This document shows positions 17,172 to 25,380 of a DNA stretch of 63,343 nucleotides, one piece after another. Source of the DNA: Zoogloea oleivorans (GTDB taxonomy: Bacteria; Pseudomonadota; Gammaproteobacteria; Burkholderiales; Rhodocyclaceae); the NCBI RefSeq assembly GCF_008107625.1, contig NZ_SDKK01000026.1:8556-71898 (forward strand), given 5' to 3'. How positions within the stretch are numbered: the stretch's first letter is position 1; each line of letters begins with the position of its first letter. Below the pieces are notes generated by a model that searched no databases, was not told where the DNA came from, and was given only the letters and a program-made list of their open reading frames with translations. Both the position numbers and the translations under genes were made by a program.

Positions 17172-19005
17172 GCTGGGCGTAAAGCCTGGGCAGACGCGCC
17201 GGCAGTTCGGCCGGGTTACGCAAAATAGTGTAGCCAGCCGGCCCAAAAAGGTGCGGCAGGTAACCCTGGCCTTCCTTGTCGATGGTCACGCAAAACGGCC
17301 GCACGCCCTCCTGGCGCGCCGCGTTGAGGCTCATGCGGGTGTCTTCGATGCCGTAGCGGCCTTCGTAATGATCCACGTCGTTGGGCTTGCCGTCGGACAA
17401 GATCATCAACAGGCGCAAGGCTTCCGGCCGCTTGGCGAGAATCGTCGTGGCGTAGCGGATGGCCGCGCCCATGCGCGTGTAGAAGCCGGGCTTGAGCGCG
17501 CCGATACGGCCGCGGATGCGGTCGTCGATCTTCTCGTCGAAATCCTTGATGCGATGGATGCGGATGTGTTCGCGCCGGCGTGACGAGAAACCGTAGATGC
17601 CGAAGGGATCGCCGGTGGCGCCCAGCGCCTCGGAGAACAGCCACAGGCTGTCGCGGATCACGTCGATGACACGCTGATCGTCGCTCACCCAGGTGTCGGT
17701 GGACAGCGACAGGTCGGCCAGCACCAGACAGCACAGGTCGCGCTCGCGCCGCTCGCAGGACTGGTAGCCGCCGCTGTTGCCCACCGAGTGGCCAGTGCGC
17801 CGGTCGGCGAAGGCGCGCACGCAGGCGTCGATGTCGAGCTCGGTGCCTTCGGGCTGATTCTTTATCCAGCGCCGGGCCGGCGTCAGGGCCTCCAGCTGGC
17901 GCCGCAGGCTGCGCGCCGGGCGCACCAGCCGCGAAGGCAGCGGGCCCGGTTCGGCGTCACGAGCATCGAGCACGGTCACACTGCACATGTCGCGCTTGAG
18001 CGTCTGTTTCTTCCAGTCCCATTCGGGCAGCAGGATGCCGCTTTGCAGCGGAAAGTCGTCATGGGCGGCAGAGGGCAGATCGAGGTCGAAACGCACCTTG
18101 GACGAGGTGTCGTGGCCGTCCTGGGCCACCGAGATGGTGTCCATCTCGCCGGCCGCCTTGGCCGGATCGTCGTCCGTGTCCTCGTCGTGGGCGCGGTTCA
18201 CCTTCACGAAGTCGGCGAAGGACAGCAGGCTCTCGGCCCGGAAGGGCAGGATCAGCCCGTTCTTGCCGTCCGGCATGTCTTCGCGCTGGGCCTGACGGCG
18301 GCGCTCGGTGGCGTCGCTGGTCTTGCTCCCGCCATCGCGACTCTCGGCAGGGGTCGGGTTGGCCGGCGACTGGCGACGGTCGATGGACACCGGCGCCGGG
18401 TACAGCCACAGGGCCACCGGCGTGGGCGGCTTGCGGGCGGCGGGCAGGCTGCCGACACTGCCCGGTGCGAGCAGGGCCTGGCGAATCGCCCGTTCGGCGG
18501 CGGCCTCGTCGGCGGGGAGCTTGGCCGGGTCGGGACGCTCGGCGAGCACCGCGTCCACCAGGCGGCGGTAACGCGTGGCGAAGCCCGGAAAGGCGGCCAG
18601 CGTGGCCGCGCTGGCGGTCTGGTTGGCGACGATCCAGTTGTCGGCCAGCGCCTGATCGACATCCAGTGCCGCGCCCTGGGCGATCAGCCACAGGTAGAGG
18701 TCGCGGTTCAGGCTGCGTTCGGGAAACAGGGTGATTTCGGCCGGCAGGCGCAGGGTTTCGTCGTCCCGCGCCGCGTGGGCAGTTTTTTCGCCAGTATGGG
18801 CGAGACGCGCCAGCCAGTTGCGACGGGCGCCGTGCTCCACCTCGGCCGCCGGGGCCACGCGCAGACCGGGGTCGCCCCCCAGCGCACGGAAGAGAATGCC
18901 GGCGGTGCGCTCCATGTCGGCCAGCCGCACCACCGCCTGCGGATAGCTGCGCGTTGCCGCGCGAGTGATGAAGCGATGCCACAAGCCGCCGATGAACTCT
19001 TCCAT
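17158..19005 (-). CDS. norD: NorD-type nitric oxide reductase activation protein
   Basis: This 615-residue cytosolic protein has a C-terminal von Willebrand A domain. The MIDAS metal motif D-L-S-L-S-T begins at Asp431. Further family segments are G-I-Y-G-F-S-S, P-G-F-Y-T-R-M-G-A-A-I-R-Y and I-L-S-D-G-K-P-N-D. NorD works with the MoxR-type ATPase NorQ to activate the NorCB nitric oxide reductase. Here norC, norB and norQ are not adjacent; the upstream gene (21 bp away) is 3-hydroxybutyrate dehydrogenase. The long N-terminal half fits NorD better than the Rubisco-activating CbbO. AAGGAAA precedes the ATG. Orphan norD genes occur, so function is likely but context is unusual. Confidence 0.85.
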   Translation of the reverse strand: MEEFIGGLWHRFITRAATRSYPQAVVRLADMERTAGILFRALGGDPGLRVAPAAEVEHGARRNWLARLAHTGEKTAHAARDDETLRLPAEITLFPERSLNRDLYLWLIAQGAALDVDQALADNWIVANQTASAATLAAFPGFATRYRRLVDAVLAERPDPAKLPADEAAAERAIRQALLAPGSVGSLPAARKPPTPVALWLYPAPVSIDRRQSPANPTPAESRDGGSKTSDATERRRQAQREDMPDGKNGLILPFRAESLLSFADFVKVNRAHDEDTDDDPAKAAGEMDTISVAQDGHDTSSKVRFDLDLPSAAHDDFPLQSGILLPEWDWKKQTLKRDMCSVTVLDARDAEPGPLPSRLVRPARSLRRQLEALTPARRWIKNQPEGTELDIDACVRAFADRRTGHSVGNSGGYQSCERRERDLCCLVLADLSLSTDTWVSDDQRVIDVIRDSLWLFSEALGATGDPFGIYGFSSRRREHIRIHRIKDFDEKIDDRIRGRIGALKPGFYTRMGAAIRYATTILAKRPEALRLLMILSDGKPNDVDHYEGRYGIEDTRMSLNAARQEGVRPFCVTIDKEGQGYLPHLFGPAGYTILRNPAELPARLPRLYAQLTAG

Positions 19006-19026
19006 GTCTGTCTTTCCTTGAAGGGG

Positions 19027-19809
19027 CTACCTCGCGGTCCAGCCCCCGTCGATCAATTGCACCGAACCGGTGACCGCCCTGGCCGCGTCGGAACACAGGA
19101 ACACCGCAAACGCCGCCACCTCGTCGGCCTCGACGAACTGCCTGGTGGGCTGGGCGGCGAGGATCACCTCGCGGATCACCCGGTCTTCCGGCATGTTGTG
19201 CACCTTGGCCTGATCCACCACCTGCTTTTCGATCAGCGGCGTGCGTACGTAGCCGGGGCACAGGGCGTTGCAGGTAATGCCCTGCTCCGCCACTTCCAGC
19301 GCCACCGCCTTCGAGAAGCCCACCACCGCGTGCTTGCTGGCCGTGTACGGCGCCTTGAAGGGCGAGGCGACCACGCCATGGGCCGAAGCGATATTGACGA
19401 TGCGCCCCCAGCCCTTCGCCTTCATCGACGGCAGCGCCGCCTTGGTGGTGTGGAACACCGCCGACACATTGATGGCCATGAGCAGGTCCCAGGTGTGATC
19501 CGGGAAGGCATCCACCGCCGCCACATGCTGGATGCCGGCGTTGTTGATCAGGATGTCCACGCTGCCGAAGGCCGCGATCGTCGCTTCCACCAGTGCCCGC
19601 GCAGAGGCCGGTTCGGCCAGATTGGCCTGGGTGTAGCCGACTTCGACGCCGGCCTCTGCCGACAGCTCGACCCGCAGCGCTTCGGCATCGGCCGCCGGAC
19701 GCGAGCCGTTGAGCATCACCTTCGCACCGGCCCTGGCCAGCGCCTGCGCCACCGCCAGCCCGATCCCCGAAGTCGAACCCGTTACCAAAGCCGTCTTGCC
19801 TGCCAGCAT
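19027..19809 (-). CDS. bdhA: 3-hydroxybutyrate dehydrogenase (SDR)
   Basis: This 260-residue classical SDR oxidises D-3-hydroxybutyrate to acetoacetate with NAD+, the usual step after poly-3-hydroxybutyrate breakdown. The cofactor motif is T-G-S-T-S-G-I-G, N-N-A-G is present, and the catalytic residues lie in N-I-A-S-A-H and Y-T-A-S-K. The family-specific Q-H-V-A-A-V-D and L-C-P-G-Y-V-R-T-P-L segments and a C-terminal G-W-T-A-R are all there. The ATG at 19809 (AGGAG six bases upstream) is preferred to a GTG one codon earlier. It probably forms a two-gene unit with norD. Confidence 0.92.
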   Translation of the reverse strand: MLAGKTALVTGSTSGIGLAVAQALARAGAKVMLNGSRPAADAEALRVELSAEAGVEVGYTQANLAEPASARALVEATIAAFGSVDILINNAGIQHVAAVDAFPDHTWDLLMAINVSAVFHTTKAALPSMKAKGWGRIVNIASAHGVVASPFKAPYTASKHAVVGFSKAVALEVAEQGITCNALCPGYVRTPLIEKQVVDQAKVHNMPEDRVIREVILAAQPTRQFVEADEVAAFAVFLCSDAARAVTGSVQLIDGGWTAR

Positions 19810-20356
19810 CACCGTCTCCTCAATTCACGCCGGGCCCCTGCCCGGACAGACAGGAGATGCTACCCGAAGGAAGCGAGGCAGCAAGCGGAGGCGCAGGCGA
19901 ATGGGCGTCATGACTGGTCCCGACTTTAGCCTCCCCGACGCACGCCTGCCCTGTTCTGGCTCAATTCACAGCCAACAGCGTCACTGGACACAGGCGGCCT
20001 GCTCGGCGCAGCGGACGACTCCGTCCGCCGAAGTCGCCCGCCCCACATAAAGCCTCTCCCCCGATCATTGCGTCAGCCCACAAAATCATTTTTTCATATG
20101 GAAAATGGCTGTATCACACCACGGAATAATTTTGTCACGTGACGCAGCCATTGCGACATACCACCCGGGCATGGAGTCACACCACCTGGGCCTTGCGTCA
20201 CGTCCCCCGGGCGTCGTGACATGCGTCGCAGGCATTCTGTGGTGTGTCGCAATGATTGCGTCACACCACAGAATGATTTTTTCATATGAAAAAATCATTC
20301 TGTGGCAGGGGTGCCCGGCTTTATGACGTGAAGGTGCGACGGATCATCCCGTCCGA
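19810..20356. other. 547-bp non-coding interval
   Basis: No convincing gene lies here. The first part (to about 20088) holds only a small hairpin, GCGGACG-actc-CGTCCGC at 20011-20028, without a T-run. The second part is the structured repeat element listed separately. Short open frames inside it are products of the palindromes. Confidence 0.7.
20089..20305. repeat. Structured intergenic repeat element, copy A
   Basis: The element is bounded by two T6-CAT-ATG-A-rich palindromes that begin 188 bp apart (20089 and 20277). Between them are repeated words: TTGCGACATACCAC, GTCACACCAC (three times, once as GCGTCACACCAC), GTCACGT and TGTCGCA. Its right half contains a perfect 40-bp palindrome at 20266-20305 (arm begins CCACAGAATGATTTTTTCAT). 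This overlaps a 43-bp near-palindrome at 20233-20275 with arms CATTCTGTGGTGTG and inner CGCAAT-g-ATTGCG. A second element with the same plan lies at 42759-42972. No coding capacity or transposase is seen. Confidence 0.75.
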
Positions 20357-21136
20357 TCAATACTTGTACGACTGCCCGCCATCGATCGGAATAAGCGTCG
20401 CGTTGATGAACTCGGCCTGGTCGGACAACAGGAAGGCCACCAGGTAGGCGACTTCGACGGGTTTGCCGAAACGCTTCATCGGATTGACGCTGACGAACTC
20501 CCGGCCAATCTCTTCCCACTTGTCGCCGCCCATTTGCTTCAATGAACCTTCGACCATCGCGGTCATGATCGCCCCGGGGGCGACGGCATTGACGCGTATG
20601 CCGTACTGCCCGTATTCAATGCCGGAATTGCGGGTCAGTCCGACCACGCCGTGCTTGCTCGCCGAATAACCCGACTGATTGCCAACGCCCCGGATGCCGC
20701 CAACGGAGGCCATATTGACGATGGATCCATGGCCCTGCTTCTGCATGACGCCGAGAACGTATTTCAAGCCGTAGAACACGCCATTCAGGTTGATGCTGAG
20801 CACCCTCTGGAATTCCTCGGTGCTGTAATCGGCCGTGGGACTCTGCTTGCCTTCAACTCCCGCGTTATTGAAGAAACCATCGATGGCTCCGTATTTTTCC
20901 ACCGTTTGATTGACGTAGTCCTGTACGGCCTTTTCGTCAGCCACATCGGCAGTCATCAGGAACACTTCCGCCTGGGGCGCGTACTGCAAAACGATTTGCC
21001 TTGTTTCTTCGAGCGCTGCGCTATTTACATCGACGAGTGAAAGCCGCGCGCCTTCCTTTGCCAGTTGAATCGCCGTAGCCCGCCCCAGACCAGAGGCGGC
21101 GCCCGTCATCAAGACCGTCTTGTTGTCAAAACGCAT
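20357..21136 (-). CDS. SDR oxidoreductase, last gene of the catabolic run
   Basis: This 259-residue classical SDR has cofactor motif T-G-A-A-S-G-L-G, N-N-A-G-V and the catalytic set S in N-M-A-S-V plus Y-S-A-S-K. The Asp after the second strand (L-V-D-V-N) predicts NAD(H) preference. It resembles levodione/cyclic-ketone reductases and glucose-1-dehydrogenase-like SDRs; the substrate is not determined. It lies 27 bp after the TIM-barrel gene. By eye its codon use is less GC-biased than its neighbours, which may hint at separate acquisition. The structured repeat A follows its 3' end. Confidence 0.85.
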   Translation of the reverse strand: MRFDNKTVLMTGAASGLGRATAIQLAKEGARLSLVDVNSAALEETRQIVLQYAPQAEVFLMTADVADEKAVQDYVNQTVEKYGAIDGFFNNAGVEGKQSPTADYSTEEFQRVLSINLNGVFYGLKYVLGVMQKQGHGSIVNMASVGGIRGVGNQSGYSASKHGVVGLTRNSGIEYGQYGIRVNAVAPGAIMTAMVEGSLKQMGGDKWEEIGREFVSVNPMKRFGKPVEVAYLVAFLLSDQAEFINATLIPIDGGQSYKY

Positions 21137-21163
21137 GTTTTTTCATCCTTGCAGGGTTGATGT

Positions 21164-22099
21164 TTAATCCGACAGCGGGGTGCCGGCAAACAGTCTTGCC
21201 GTTGTGTCGAAGGATCGCGTTGCCGCAGCCGTCAGTGGCAGCGCGCGTTGGGCGGCCGAGATGATCTCGACGCCCCATGGACCGTTGTAGCCGCTGGCCT
21301 GGACGGCCGCAATGAAGGCCGGCAGGTCGAACTCGCCTTCGCCGCACAGGCGTCGCCGGTCGAGGGTGTCGGCGATGGGCGAGCCGACGGTTTCCAGCGT
21401 ACCGTCGTCCAGTTCGGCGCCGCCGATGGTGCCGGGCGGCAACGCGGCGATCTGCGCCAGCGACATGCGGCCGCGAGTCACGTGCCAGCTGTCGAGCATC
21501 AGCCCGCCGCCCTTGCCGGCGCTGTTGCCGATGATCGCCAGCGCGGTGTCGAGGTCGGGAATATTGGAGAAGGCGATGGGTTCCAGCGTGAAGGTGCTGC
21601 CCACGTCACGGGCCTGACGGGCCAGCACCTGGAAGGCGTTGTGCATGTGCTCGACCGGCCAGTTGGCGCCGCCGAAATCACCGGCAGCCTTGATGCGGTG
21701 GGCGCCCAGTTCGGCCGCCGTGGCCAGCAGCAGGTGGCGGTCGGCGTCGGAGCGCCGGCGCGCCTCGCCGTCGGCGCACCAGTCGAAGAGGGCTTCCAGT
21801 TCCACATGACGCAATCCGTTGTCGGCCAGGATGTGGCGCACCTCGGCACAGCTGTGGTGCGCAAGGATCTGGCGCAGGTCGGCCTGCTTGAAGCCGAAAC
21901 CGGTGTAGCCGGCCCGCCCCGCCGCCTCGGCCCGCTCGCGAAAACGCCACGGGCTATGGTCGTCCTCGCCAAACACGTAGGCACCGGCAAGGGTCCAGTA
22001 GCAAGCGATCAGATCCACACCGGGTGCCCCTTCGACGGCCACAGGTGCGCTGAACGAATTGCCCTGCGGCAAGTATAAGCGCATGGCGGCGGCAGTCAT
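21164..22099 (-). CDS. TIM-barrel sugar-phosphate isomerase/epimerase-like protein
   Basis: The protein has about 311 residues and belongs to the xylose-isomerase-like/AP-endonuclease-2 TIM-barrel superfamily. It has the segments Y-T-G-F-G-F-K, H-V-E-L-E-A-L, F-T-L-E-P-I-A, L-M-L-D-S-W-H and a C-terminal N-G-P-W-G-V-E-I-I-S. The glutamates, Asp and His in these are the metal ligands expected for a divalent-cation isomerase or dehydratase. The start is uncertain: ATG at 22099 and ATG at 22084 are both possible and neither has a good ribosome-binding site. A 26-bp palindrome lies just upstream. The substrate is unknown, and inclusion among SDR genes suggests a polyol or cyclic hydroxyketone. 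Confidence 0.75.
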   Translation of the reverse strand: MTAAAMRLYLPQGNSFSAPVAVEGAPGVDLIACYWTLAGAYVFGEDDHSPWRFRERAEAAGRAGYTGFGFKQADLRQILAHHSCAEVRHILADNGLRHVELEALFDWCADGEARRRSDADRHLLLATAAELGAHRIKAAGDFGGANWPVEHMHNAFQVLARQARDVGSTFTLEPIAFSNIPDLDTALAIIGNSAGKGGGLMLDSWHVTRGRMSLAQIAALPPGTIGGAELDDGTLETVGSPIADTLDRRRLCGEGEFDLPAFIAAVQASGYNGPWGVEIISAAQRALPLTAAATRSFDTTARLFAGTPLSD

Positions 22100-22122
22100 G
22101 ATCTTGAAAAAGAAGAAAACAA

Positions 22123-22148
22123 GACATTGCGCAACATTGCGCAATGTC
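22123..22148. promoter_or_regulatory. 26-bp palindromic operator candidate
   Basis: The arms GACATTGCGCAA and TTGCGCAATGTC are perfect inverted repeats separated by CA. They begin 24 bp upstream of the ATG at 22099, between the tandem-Cache gene and the TIM-barrel gene. The length and symmetry fit a dimeric repressor (TetR, MarR or GntR class). No regulator gene is adjacent. Confidence 0.55.
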
Positions 22149-22236
22149 GCTCCAGCAAGCCTTCCGCCAGGAAGATGCCGTCAATCAGCCTGCAAACCCG
22201 GCCCGGCGACGTACGCCACCTCCAGGCCGGACACGC

Positions 22237-23079
22237 TCAGTTCGTGTAGTGGCCGACACCAATCAGGTTGTTGCCCACCTTGCGCAGGAAGGTGTGCTTG
22301 GTTTCGACCTGGTTGGTCACGGTGTTGCGCCAGGCGTAGTCGATCTCGGCCTGCTCCTTGTCCTTCACCCGGTTCAGCATGTCGCGGATGAATTCCTTGC
22401 CGTTGGCATCGCGCAGGGCCAGCGCATTGCTGCCGATCAGGCGCGGGAGGGCGCCGTGGGCACGGAAGCGGGCATCGTCGAGACCGATCACGAAGACGTA
22501 GAGGTCGTCCTCGATGAAGTTGCCGTTGAGGTCGTTGAAGGCGGCCAGGGCCCTGGACGAGTCCTCCTTCACCGCCGCAGCCGCCCGGTCGAGCAGCGAC
22601 TTGGCCTGCTTGGCCGAACCGTGGGGCAGGTAATAGCCGACAGCAATGATACGGTCGTCCACCTGCTCGAAGTAGGCCACCTTGCGCTCGACCTTGTTGT
22701 CCCTGCGGTTGAGCCAGCGGTATTCCACCGAGCCGGCACCCTTGGTCTTGGCGGTGTCGAGCATTTCGCGGAAGAAGGGCTTGCCGGCGGCATCCTTCAG
22801 GTCGGCCACGTTGCGATCGATGTACACCGACGACGAACCGCCGCTGGCCAGCATGGTGCCCTTGGCGTCGAGCACATACACATAGAGGTTGCCGTTGATG
22901 AACTCACCCTGACGGCTGAAGGTGCCGAGGGCCACGTCCTTCTTGTCCTTGTAATAGGCGACGGCCTTGGTCAGCAGGGCCTGGGCACGCGGGGCGTCGT
23001 CCGGCGCACCGGCGGCAAAGACCGTAGGCGTCAGCAGGACCGACAGCAGGGCCCCGGTGGAGATGAGTTTGCGGAGCAT
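22237..23079 (-). CDS. Secreted tandem-Cache domain protein
   Basis: This 280-residue protein has a signal peptide (M-L-R-K-L-I-S-T-G-A then a hydrophobic core ending V-F-A-A-G). It is followed by two similar Cache-type units of about 120 residues. Each has the same order: a helix with A-L-x-x-A-V, then F-N/S...G-x-F-I-x-x-x-L-Y-V-Y/F-V, then F-x-R/I-x-M-L and a final V-G-Y/H-Y. Cache domains bind small ligands in the extracellular parts of sensors, but here there is no membrane-spanning kinase, chemoreceptor or GGDEF part, so it should be a free periplasmic binding protein. It lies 32 bp after the alcohol dehydrogenase gene. Its ligand may be the substrate or product of this gene run; that is inference. 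Confidence 0.8.
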   Translation of the reverse strand: MLRKLISTGALLSVLLTPTVFAAGAPDDAPRAQALLTKAVAYYKDKKDVALGTFSRQGEFINGNLYVYVLDAKGTMLASGGSSSVYIDRNVADLKDAAGKPFFREMLDTAKTKGAGSVEYRWLNRRDNKVERKVAYFEQVDDRIIAVGYYLPHGSAKQAKSLLDRAAAAVKEDSSRALAAFNDLNGNFIEDDLYVFVIGLDDARFRAHGALPRLIGSNALALRDANGKEFIRDMLNRVKDKEQAEIDYAWRNTVTNQVETKHTFLRKVGNNLIGVGHYTN

Positions 23080-23111
23080 GGGTGTTTTTCCTTTTCGGAT
23101 TGCGGGTCAGC

Positions 23112-24161
23112 TCAGAGGAGTTCCGGAACCAGCACACCGCGCCCCATCACCTTGCCGTCACGCAGATCCTGCAACACTTGCGGCCCCTGTTCAAAACCGA
23201 AGTAATGGGTATCCACATGGATGCGGCCGCTCTCGGCCAGGGCGATGACTTCCATCAGCTCGGCACGCGAGCCCCACAGGGGCGTGCTCACGGAGCAGCC
23301 GAAGGGCAGGGTCCACTGGGTCAGCGGGATGGTGCCACCACCGACGCCAACCACGGTCAGCTGGCTGTTGCGACCAACCAGTTGCACGGCCAGATCGAGG
23401 GTCGGCTGAATGCCGACGAAATCCAGCACCATCGCGGCCTTGCGGCGGCCGGTGAAGGCGTTGATGGTCTCGGCGGCTTCGGCCGCGTTGCGGGAATTGA
23501 CCACCAGGTCGGCACCCAGCTGCCTGGCGTGATCCAGCTTGCGATCGTCCAGATCCACCGCCACCACCCGTGCGCCGCACAACACGCGCAGCAGTTGCAC
23601 GGCCATGTGGCCGAGGCCGCCGACACCGATCACCACCGCTGTGGCATCCGGCGTGAGCAGATGCAGGCCGCGCTTGATGGCGTGATAGGGCGTCAGCGCC
23701 GCATCGGTCAGCGGGGCGGCGTCGCGCGGGGCGAGGGAGCCCAGCGGCACCAGCAGACGCGGCGAGGGCACCAGCATGTATTCGGCCATGCCGCCGTCGG
23801 TGCCGATGCCGCCCCCGTTGTTGGAGAGGTGCTCGGCATTCTCGCAGTAGCTTTCCATCGACAACAGACAGGCGTGGCAGTGGCCACAGCCCCAGAAGCC
23901 ATACACCGCGACCGGATCGCCAAGCTTCCAGCCCGTCACGCCGGCGCCGAGCGAAGCCACCCAGCCGGCGTTCTCATGGCCAAGGGTGAAGGGGCCATGA
24001 AAACCCGGCGCCCCATGATCCAGCACATGCAGATCGGAGTGACACACCCCGGCGCCACCGATCTTGACCACCACCTGGCCGGGGCCGGGCTGGGGAATCG
24101 GCACGTTTTCGACGATGGGCGGAGCGCCGGGAACGGTGAAGCGGACGGCTTTCATGGTCAT
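23112..24161 (-). CDS. Zinc-dependent medium-chain alcohol dehydrogenase
   Basis: This 349-residue MDR alcohol dehydrogenase has the catalytic zinc ligands Cys in G-V-C-H-S-D and His-Glu in G-H-E-N-A-G. The structural zinc site is C-x2-C-x2-C-x7-C in G-C-G-H-C-H-A-C. The Rossmann motif G-V-G-G-L-G is followed by V-A-V-D-L-D, so NAD+ is the likely cofactor. Overall it resembles secondary-alcohol dehydrogenases of the Rhodococcus Adh-A/NarB type. AAGGA lies seven bases upstream of the ATG at 24161. It is one of five oxidoreductase-type proteins in this run and probably oxidises a hydrophobic secondary or allylic alcohol. Confidence 0.92.
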   Translation of the reverse strand: MTMKAVRFTVPGAPPIVENVPIPQPGPGQVVVKIGGAGVCHSDLHVLDHGAPGFHGPFTLGHENAGWVASLGAGVTGWKLGDPVAVYGFWGCGHCHACLLSMESYCENAEHLSNNGGGIGTDGGMAEYMLVPSPRLLVPLGSLAPRDAAPLTDAALTPYHAIKRGLHLLTPDATAVVIGVGGLGHMAVQLLRVLCGARVVAVDLDDRKLDHARQLGADLVVNSRNAAEAAETINAFTGRRKAAMVLDFVGIQPTLDLAVQLVGRNSQLTVVGVGGGTIPLTQWTLPFGCSVSTPLWGSRAELMEVIALAESGRIHVDTHYFGFEQGPQVLQDLRDGKVMGRGVLVPELL

Positions 24162-24245
24162 GCTCTTGTCCTTGCGGTAAGGGGCGAAGTCATTCGCCCG
24201 CAGACGTTGATTACGCGCGGCGGGCGGAACGATCCACCCTGCCGC

Positions 24246-24689
24246 TCAGCGGGCCGTCGCGGCGGCAAGCCCGGTGAACATCAGTTCGTAGGCCATGCGC
24301 AGGAAGGCCTCGGCTTCCCCGGGCTGGCCGGACTCGGTACTGAACTCGCCCTTGTAATTGAGACGGCAGCGCCCGCCGGCAAGGGCTTCGATGTGGCCGG
24401 TGGCCTGATAGGCGGTAAGCCCGGCCGGACGCTGGCCGACGATCGACAGCTTGTAAGTGAGGGCTTCCGGATCCTGGAAATCCAGCCGCTCGCTGACCGG
24501 GGCGGCAAAGCCCTTGTTGTAGATGTGGCGGATCAGGCCGATGCCCTCCCCTTCCAGGTCGACCCGCTCGATCTGCACGGCGGGGATGTCCTTCGGCCAC
24601 CAGCGCTCGATGTGGGCAAAGTCGGACAGCAAATCCCACAGCACGTCGGTGGAGGTGTCGAAATCGTGATGGACGGTAATCTGGTGCAT
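24246..24689 (-). CDS. SRPBCC (START-like) small-ligand protein
   Basis: The protein has 147 residues with the polyketide cyclase/START-like pattern: an N-terminal strand I-T-V-H-H-D-F-D-T, helix V-L-W-D-L-L-S-D-F, then W-W-P-K, and a long C-terminal helix. These helix-grip proteins bind hydrophobic ligands in a central cavity and act as cyclases, aromatases or carriers. The ATG at 24689 follows AAAAGG at a good distance, so a 66-codon upstream extension is rejected. It lies between the GST and alcohol dehydrogenase genes, so it may carry or isomerise a pathway intermediate. No catalytic residue can be assigned. Confidence 0.8.
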   Translation of the reverse strand: MHQITVHHDFDTSTDVLWDLLSDFAHIERWWPKDIPAVQIERVDLEGEGIGLIRHIYNKGFAAPVSERLDFQDPEALTYKLSIVGQRPAGLTAYQATGHIEALAGGRCRLNYKGEFSTESGQPGEAEAFLRMAYELMFTGLAAATAR

Positions 24690-24729
24690 ATGCGGCCTTT
24701 TCTTTCGGCAAGGATCGTTGGACGAGGGT

Positions 24730-25350
24730 TCAGAGCCAGGGCAACGCAGCACTCGGCCGCGCGGCCATGCGCTCACGCCAGGCAGCGAGGCGGACATGGG
24801 CGGGATCGAGCCCCTGCCCCACCTTTTCGCCGAACTCCACGAAGCAGAACAGCAGGAGGTCGGCCACCGTGAGGGCGTCGCCGGCAATATACGGCTTGTC
24901 GCCGATTTGCGCTTCCAGCCAGGCCAGGCCCTGCTGCGCGGTGCGCTTCAGGTCATCGGCCGCCTGGGGCAGGCACACCACCCGGTCCTGGAACAGGGGC
25001 AGGCCTTCGGCACCCCGGAAGCCCGCAGTCATCGGCTGTACAACCAGCAGGTCCACCCGACGCCACCACATGCGCGCCTCGGCCCGGGCGGCCGGCGTGG
25101 CACCGATCAGCGGCGGCGAGGCCTGCAGCTCTTCCAGGTATTCGCAGATGGCGGTGGTTTCGGCGATCGGCCGGCCACCGTCGGGCGCCAGCACCGGCGT
25201 GGTGCCGGTCGGGTTGATCGCCAGATAGGCCGGCTGACGGCTTTCGCCACCGATGATGTCCACTTCGACGAGCTCAAGCTTCAAGCCCTTTTCGGCGGCG
25301 AACATCTTTACCAGGCGCGGATTGGGCCCGATCGAGTTGTACAGCTTCAT
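24730..25350 (-). CDS. Glutathione S-transferase family protein
   Basis: This 206-residue protein has an N-terminal thioredoxin-fold domain with the GST signature L-A-I-N-P-T-G-T-T-P-V-L and I-A-E-T-T-A-I-C-E-Y-L-E. The all-helical C-terminal domain has D-A-L-T-V-A-D-L-L-L. A Ser/Asn-rich S-I-G-P-N-P-R near residue 6-12 could provide the residue that activates glutathione. In catabolic clusters, such GSTs open epoxides, cleave ethers or isomerise cis/trans intermediates; which applies here is unknown. It lies 30 bp after the Tyr-less SDR gene. Confidence 0.9.
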   Translation of the reverse strand: MKLYNSIGPNPRLVKMFAAEKGLKLELVEVDIIGGESRQPAYLAINPTGTTPVLAPDGGRPIAETTAICEYLEELQASPPLIGATPAARAEARMWWRRVDLLVVQPMTAGFRGAEGLPLFQDRVVCLPQAADDLKRTAQQGLAWLEAQIGDKPYIAGDALTVADLLLFCFVEFGEKVGQGLDPAHVRLAAWRERMAARPSAALPWL

Positions 25351-25380
25351 GCGGATCTCCCGTGTGCCTTCAGCCGGCGC

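Noticed and set aside
17158-19005. CbbO (Rubisco activase subunit) instead of NorD
   Set aside because: Both have a C-terminal von Willebrand A domain, but length, N-terminal region and absence of cbb genes favour NorD.
20095-20310. CRISPR-like or coding interpretation of the palindromic region
   Set aside because: The repeated words are unequal in spacing and mostly inverted, not direct repeats with uniform spacers. Short open frames here only reflect the palindromes.
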